From Congeria kusceri (taxonomy: Eukaryota; Mollusca; Bivalvia; Myida; Dreissenidae), in assembly GCA_027627225.1 (NCBI GenBank), contig CM051028.1, forward strand, positions 11,098,201 through 11,162,200: a stretch of 64,000 nt of DNA. Reading direction: 5' to 3'. The translations under genes were made by a program, and so were the position numbers. Every line of letters begins with the position of its first letter. Positions within the stretch are counted from its first letter, which is position 1. Below, one piece after another: positions 61,207 through 64,000 of the stretch. Under the pieces are notes generated by a model. The model saw nothing but the letters and a program-made list of their open reading frames with translations. It did not search any database and had not been told where the DNA came from.

Positions 61207-61931
61207 TAGGGATGTAAACGAATATTCGAAAATTCTGTTGCAGGACCGAAAATATTCGGTCGCAGGACCGAATATTCGAATCTCAATTTGGGATTCGAAT
61301 ATTCGATTATGATATTTTTATCATAAGAATATTAAATGTTGTTAATTGCGTTAATGTTTTAGCCATGTTTAAAATAATACAAACCAACCAATTGTCGATT
61401 TGGTGGTATCATGTTAGTATTTCTGGTTTCTGATACATGCTTACAAGTGTACGTGTCATATGGCCCCCGTATTGCGCAATGACAGTCCTTTGCTAATTGG
61501 CAGTAACTGGATAACAATTGGCCCATGGTGATAGTTTGCACAACCCGTGAAGTCGCCATAGCCATTCGGATTAAGACGGGGCCAAGTTTTGATTGCTATA
61601 AAATAGTATGCCCTATTGATTTGCACCTCGTTTTAAAACAGTATACAAAGTAATTTACTTATTATCGTAATAATTTAATAACCATAATGTGTTTACTCAT
61701 ATTTCATAGTTTTACTTATTAACGTATTCACGTACGAAATGTCTGTTACAATCGTGATGACAACGTCAAAATAAATTAATAAAATTACTGTTTTAGAAAG
61801 TGAAAGTAGAGTTCCTTTATTGAGAAAAGTTCATTAAGCGTTGTGATAAACAATCAGATTTAATTCTAATATTCGTTCGGAAGATCAACCGAATATTCAA
61901 ATACCTATTTTGTTATTTGTTGACATCCCTA
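61207..61931. mobile_element. hAT-type non-autonomous element
   Basis: Ends TAGGGATGTAAACGAATATTC and the inverse of TAGGGATGTCAACAAAT. Flanking 8-mers CTTTTGTT (61199-61206) and CTTTTTTT (61932-61939) match at 7 of 8, the hAT target-duplication length. Internal cgaatattcg palindromes recur near both ends. No transposase. Confidence 0.7.
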
Positions 61932-62222
61932 CTTTTTTTACAAATAGTTCTTCTGTTCTGTTCTTATTGAAATGTTTGCTCTCTTTCAATATACAATTTT
62001 CAAATTGTCAACTTAAATATATTGTATTGTGTCAAAGATTGGGTCGTTGTTTCTAGAAATATTAATGAATTCAGGTCAGAGAATATGAATATATATGTTC
62101 TTGTATCTACCTCACTTTGTATGGAGTGAGCTACTCTACCCGTTGGAATGTGTGGTGTGTGTTATGTACCTCACTCAGTAGATGTAAGAATACGCGTTTA
62201 ATGAAGAATATTATTTGCACAG

Positions 62223-62336
62223 ATGACTTTGTCAGCACCGATGTTCCAAAACAAATGAAGAGATGTCTGAATGCCCGAGATAGCAGTTCCTCTTCTACAC
62301 ATAGTTTCCCACAATCTGTTGTGATGGACACAAACG
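62223..62336 (+). CDS. Tandem exon copy 1, unidentified gene
   Basis: 114 nt, acceptor ttgcacag, donor gtaggt, phase 1-1. Codes DFVSTDVPKQMKRCLNARD, then SSSSSTHS and a hydrophobic VV. A symmetric exon keeps frame whatever the copy number. The gene's other exons lie outside the window or are unrecognised; a Ser-rich cytoplasmic region is a guess. Confidence 0.6.
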
Positions 62337-62565
62337 GTAGGTCTTGATTAAATTTGAGAGTTGTGAATAAATGTCTGTTAAAGCATTCCTCGTTTCAGAA
62401 CGAAAGTTGTGTTGCATTCCTCCATGTAGTAATGAATTTGTGCCAGAGAATATGAATTTATATATTCTTGTTATCTACCTCACTTTGTATGGAGTGAGCT
62501 ACTCTACCCATTGGAATGTGTGGTGTGTAAGACTACGTGTTTAATGAAGAATATTATTTGCACAG

Positions 62566-62679
62566 ATGACGTCGTCAGCACCGATGTTCCAAAACAAATG
62601 AAGGGATGCCTGAATACCCGAGATAGCAGTTCCTCTTCTACACATAGCTTGCCACAATCTGTTGTGACGGACACAATCG
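62566..62679 (+). CDS. Tandem exon copy 2
   Basis: 114 nt, same sites and phase; KGCLNTRD variant; open. Confidence 0.6.
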
Positions 62680-62932
62680 GTAGGTCTTGATTGAATTTGA
62701 GAGTTGTGAATAAATGTCTGTTAAAACATTCCTCGTTTAAGAGCGAAACTTGTGTTGCTTGTCTCCGTGTAGTAATGAATTTGTGCCAGAGAATATAAAT
62801 ATATATGTTCTTGCATCTACCTCAATTTGTATGGAGTGAGCTACTCTACCCGTTGGAATGTGCGGTGTGTGTTATGTACCTTACTCAGTAGATGTAAGAA
62901 TATGCGTTTAATGAAGAATATTATTTGCACAG

Positions 62933-63046
62933 ATGACGTCTTCAGCACGGATGTTCCAAAACAAATGAAGAGATGCCTGAATGCCCGAGATAGCAGTTCC
63001 TCTTCTACACATAGCTTCTTACAATCTGTTGTGACGGACACAAATG
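62933..63046 (+). CDS. Tandem exon copy 3
   Basis: 114 nt, same sites and phase; STHSFLQSVV variant; open. Confidence 0.6.
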
Positions 63047-63299
63047 GTAGGTCTTGATTGAATTTGAGAGTTGTGAATAAATGTCTGTTAAAACATTCCT
63101 CGTTTCAGAACTAAAGTTGTGTTGTATTTCTCCGTGTAGTAATGAATTTGTGCCAGAAAATATGAATATATATGTTCTTGTATCTACCTCACTTTGTATG
63201 GAGTGAGCTACTCTACCCGTTGGAATGTGTGGTGTGTGTTCTGTACCTCACTCAGTAGATGTACGAATATGCGTTTAATGGAGAATATTATTTGCACAG

Positions 63300-63413
63300 A
63301 TGACGTCTTCAGCACCGATGTTCCAAAACAAACGAAGAGATGCCTGAATGTCCGCGATAGCAGTTCCTCTTCTACACATAGCTTCCCACAATCTGTTGTG
63401 ACGGACACAAACG
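63300..63413 (+). CDS. Tandem exon copy 4
   Basis: 114 nt, same sites and phase; KQTKRCLNVRD variant; open. Confidence 0.6.
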
Positions 63414-63857
63414 GTAGGTCTTGATTGAATTTGAGAAAAGGTTGACCTGTTACTTGCAAAGTGGCGCGCACATATTCAATAATATTGCCAAACATATTTT
63501 AATGCATGCATTTGACATAATTGATTATGACATTAATTGGCTGTATTGATGATAGATTCAATGTGTTGATGTAATTCTTAAATTGCTGATATTTATTGAG
63601 ATTCTGTCAATCTTATGACAAAGTGGTTGTAAAGTCCAATACATTTTTCGAAATATTTTTAATTTTTTCCATAAGAAAACGTTTTGAATGAGGCTATTAA
63701 CTGAGTTAGCAAAGAATGTTCAATGTAAATGCCAATTCTTCTCTAAATGGTTTCACATCTTTCAATGTTAAGCTCAGAAACATAGAATCTACAAAATAAT
63801 TGATCATGAACAACACACTTAACAACACAGATGACGTTTAAATTGTACATGTGTGTG

Positions 63858-63871
63858 TGGGGGGGGGGGGG
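63858..63871. repeat. Poly-G run after (GT)n
   Basis: A short gtgtgtgtg followed by about 12 G. Confidence 0.85.
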
Positions 63872-63914
63872 CATCTTTTAAAAATATGCTTGATGAAGTA
63901 TATAATTTTTACAG

Positions 63915-63983
63915 ATGATTACTTCAAGACCATCGCTCCAGGGACATTTACTCAAGCACAAGCAGATGTGTATGACTACAGTG
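63915..63983 (+). CDS. Next exon of the same gene, with VYDYSG
   Basis: 69 nt, acceptor tttttacag, donor gtaggt, phase 1-1. Codes DYFKTIAPGTFTQAQADVYD, then YSG. It begins, like the tandem exons, with a codon split before Asp, so it can follow any of them. The tyrosine pair suggests a cytoplasmic signalling segment (inference). Confidence 0.55.
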
Positions 63984-64000
63984 GTAGGTGTAACTTTGAT

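Larger units (their letters stand above)
62068..63430 (+). repeat. Four tandem copies of a 367-bp unit, each containing one exon
   Basis: Exon starts at 62223, 62566, 62933 and 63300 give spacings of 343, 367 and 367. Copy 2 lacks 24 bp of the intron before its exon. Intron and exon parts are both duplicated. Confidence 0.95.

Noticed and set aside
62117..62347. ORFs starting MYGVSYSTRW in the tandem array as complete small proteins
   Set aside because: The 5' part spans intron and the acceptor site; only the 114-nt core has splice support and conserved phase.

Overview
This is a eukaryotic, AT-rich, intron-rich animal window, almost certainly from a bivalve mollusc. The evidence is short exons joined by GT-AG introns, immunoglobulin-superfamily (IgSF) exons in the usual phase 1-1 arrangement, and dispersed repeats typical of bivalve genomes (blocks with GCTCACCTGA ends, 'gtgaccttgacc' arrays, TAGCTCGAC elements, a DIRS retrotransposon, a Penelope-like fragment). 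A heterodont such as Dreissena would fit, but that is a guess. No bacterial genes, rRNA or CRISPR arrays are present.

Layout. 1-372 is an 86-bp satellite and 901-1616 a TIR element. 2640-42521 is a tandemly duplicated IgSF receptor locus on the + strand with four units (my labels). Unit 1 (2807-5001) has only cytoplasmic-tail exons. Unit 2 (10921-12615) has a signal-peptide exon fused by deletion to tail exons, with the ectodomain missing. Unit 3 (18639-27077) has a signal peptide, four Ig-like exons, a transmembrane exon and a tail with YxxL/YxxV motifs. Unit 4 (33429-42521) has a nearly identical ectodomain plus one extra Ig exon, then an unrelated transmembrane segment and a tail with ITIM- and ITSM-like tyrosines. 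The unit 4 model is open throughout: 11 exons, 1974 nt, 657 residues. The unit period is about 14.5 kb and includes long duplicated non-coding stretches.

42.5-55 kb is gene-poor: small tandem repeats, a decayed Penelope-like endonuclease piece, a 2.2-kb TAC/ACT microsatellite (46419-48596), TAGCTCGAC-type repeats, a broken KMT5A-like SET exon and a tRNA-like Pol III unit. 55.1-59.4 kb holds a small perfect-TIR element next to a dead DIRS-like retrotransposon on the - strand (gag, RT/RNase H and tyrosine recombinase remnants, perfect 43-bp inverted ends). 59.7-62 kb holds two more non-autonomous DNA elements. 62.2-64 kb holds four tandem copies of one 114-nt symmetric exon plus a different 69-nt exon, part of a + strand gene that continues beyond the window.

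How it may work together (inference). Units 3 and 4 look like paired cell-surface receptors: similar ligand-binding regions on different signalling tails, one with an ITAM-like/SH2-type tail and one with ITIM/ITSM-like motifs. Units 1 and 2 look like decaying or tail-donor copies left by unequal exchange.
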